Shown: positions 6,709 through 7,411 of the stretch, piece by piece | How positions within the stretch are numbered: position 1 is the stretch's first letter | Layout: every line of letters begins with the position of its first letter | Origin: an uncultured Chlorobiaceae bacterium | GTDB taxonomy: Bacteria; Bacteroidota; Chlorobiia; Chlorobiales; Chlorobiaceae | DNA: 7,411 bases | Reading direction: 5' to 3' | Assembly (NCBI GenBank): GCA_903904495.1 | Contig: CAIVCU010000295.1 | Location: 1 to 7,411 of the forward strand | The notes under the pieces: model-generated | Databases searched by the model: none | What the model was told of the DNA's origin: nothing | What the model saw: only the letters and a program-made list of their open reading frames with translations | Position numbers and translations under genes: made by a program

Positions 6709-7113
6709 ATGTATAAGTTTTTATTGACAGTAGTTTTCTCCGCAGCACTCTTATTGAGTGGTCTTCAAAAAGCAAAGGCAGAAACGCCGGATAATGTTGC
6801 CGATAAGATTCAGCCTGGGTCCGATAGCTCGCTTACTAAAGCAGTTCTTGAAAAAAAATTTAATCTTGTTGCGGGGAAAAAAAGTTATGCGTCAGTGGGG
6901 TGTGCAATCTGTCATGATAATGCCGTGATGGGAGCTCCAAAGCCGGGTGACAAAAAAGCATGGATATCCCGTTTGAATAATGGATGGGATCAAATTGTTA
7001 AACATTCTCTTTTGGATTACAACAGTATGCCTGCCAAAGGTGGAAATAAATCCTTGTCTGAAATAGATATAGAAAACATTGACGCCTACCTTATCTCGCT
7101 TGTCGTAAGTTGA
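6709..7113 (+). CDS. Small periplasmic cytochrome c, c5-like
   Basis: This encodes 134 residues that begin with a signal peptide ending AKA, with cleavage before ETPDN (after residue 24), leaving a mature protein of about 110 residues. A single haem-binding CAICH lies at 65-69, with His69 as one axial ligand. It is followed by GAPKPGD, AWISRL and then MPAKGG, whose Met107 should be the second ligand. That order, G-AP-GD-AW-R...MP-KGG, is typical of class I cytochromes of the c5/c555 type, which shuttle single electrons in the periplasm between respiratory complexes. Partners are not encoded nearby. I prefer the ATG at 6709, six bases after AGAGG; a GTG immediately before it (6706) is in frame. 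It is transcribed from its own promoter, and no strong terminator follows. Confidence 0.9.
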   Translation: MYKFLLTVVFSAALLLSGLQKAKAETPDNVADKIQPGSDSSLTKAVLEKKFNLVAGKKSYASVGCAICHDNAVMGAPKPGDKKAWISRLNNGWDQIVKHSLLDYNSMPAKGGNKSLSEIDIENIDAYLISLVVS

Positions 7114-7235
7114 TGTTTCTTTCGCTACCGTTTATAACCATTACAACGAGAGGTACGGTCAAGTCATCAAAAAAATGGAAGGCAGAATATCGTAGAATAA
7201 TGGATTTCTACTTGAAGAAGAAATATAGGAACACC

Positions 7236-7261
7236 TAGTGTCATGTCATGAAAATAGTGTC
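7236..7261 (+). repeat. Likely left end of IS630-family element
   Basis: TAGTGTC occurs twice in direct orientation (7236-7242 and 7255-7261), starting 76 nt before the transposase ATG. Elements of this family insert at TA dinucleotides, so the TA at 7236-7237 may be the duplicated target and GTGTCATG the terminal repeat. The paired motif would suit two transposase binding sites. The other end is outside the window, so the boundary is inferred. Confidence 0.4.
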
Positions 7262-7311
7262 GTATAAAAAGCTTATATTTTCTTCATCCTCAACCAAAAC
7301 CCGGCTTGATC

Positions 7312-7411
7312 ATGAAGAAATACAAAGTAACCCTGACCCAAGAAGAGCGCGAAGAACTGGAGGCGATCAGCAGCAAGGGAAAACATGCGGCTCAAACGGT
7401 ACTGAATGCCC
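7312..7411 (+). mobile_element. IS630-family transposase, N-terminal fragment
   Basis: The frame opens with MKKYKVTLTQEEREELEAI and continues SSKGKHAAQTVLNA to the window edge, giving 33 codons with no stop. The KVTLT-EER-ELE...GKH pattern is the usual N-terminus of IS630/Tc1-like DDE transposases, ahead of their helix-turn-helix DNA-binding domain. The DDE catalytic domain lies beyond the window, so I cannot say whether the gene is intact. It lies 198 nt after the cytochrome gene in the same orientation. Confidence 0.85.

Overview
The window suggests the chromosome of a Gram-negative environmental bacterium. Two outer-membrane beta-barrel genes, a lipoprotein and an exported c-type cytochrome all imply an outer membrane and a periplasm. 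Base composition is moderate to low in GC, and the SDR gene looks visibly GC-richer than its surroundings. I cannot name the species. An IS630-type transposase start, a REP-like palindrome and heptanucleotide tandem repeats point to a repeat-rich, fairly fluid genome.

Left part (about 240-2910, minus strand). Transcription runs right to left: a possible remnant of an upstream gene whose stop overlaps the next start (ATGA), a DUF4266 lipoprotein, a DUF3570 outer-membrane protein 15 nt further on, and then a separate predicted outer-membrane beta-barrel. DUF4266 and DUF3570 are a recurring gene pair. From memory of the family they usually sit with a thioredoxin-like gene and an ApbE-type FMN transferase. 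Neither is intact here, so the cluster looks eroded or split.

Middle part (2910-5650). A 0.5-kb gene-poor stretch carries a REP-like palindrome. It is followed by a plus-strand MFS exporter gene broken by a frameshift inside its conserved loop motif, and then by an intact FabG-like SDR protein. The SDR keeps the NADP-binding motif but has lost the catalytic Tyr (His) and probably the tetrad Asn (Glu).

Right part (5650-7411). A gene-free region holds a bidirectional terminator-like hairpin and heptamer repeats. It separates the SDR gene from a convergent minus-strand gene of unknown function. A divergent intergenic region with a good sigma70-type promoter then drives a small cytochrome c5-like protein. 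The window ends inside the first codons of an IS630-family transposase, with the likely left end of the insertion sequence just upstream.

No single operon joins all of these. The best-supported functional unit is the DUF4266-DUF3570 pair. The most unusual protein is the SDR with an altered active site.
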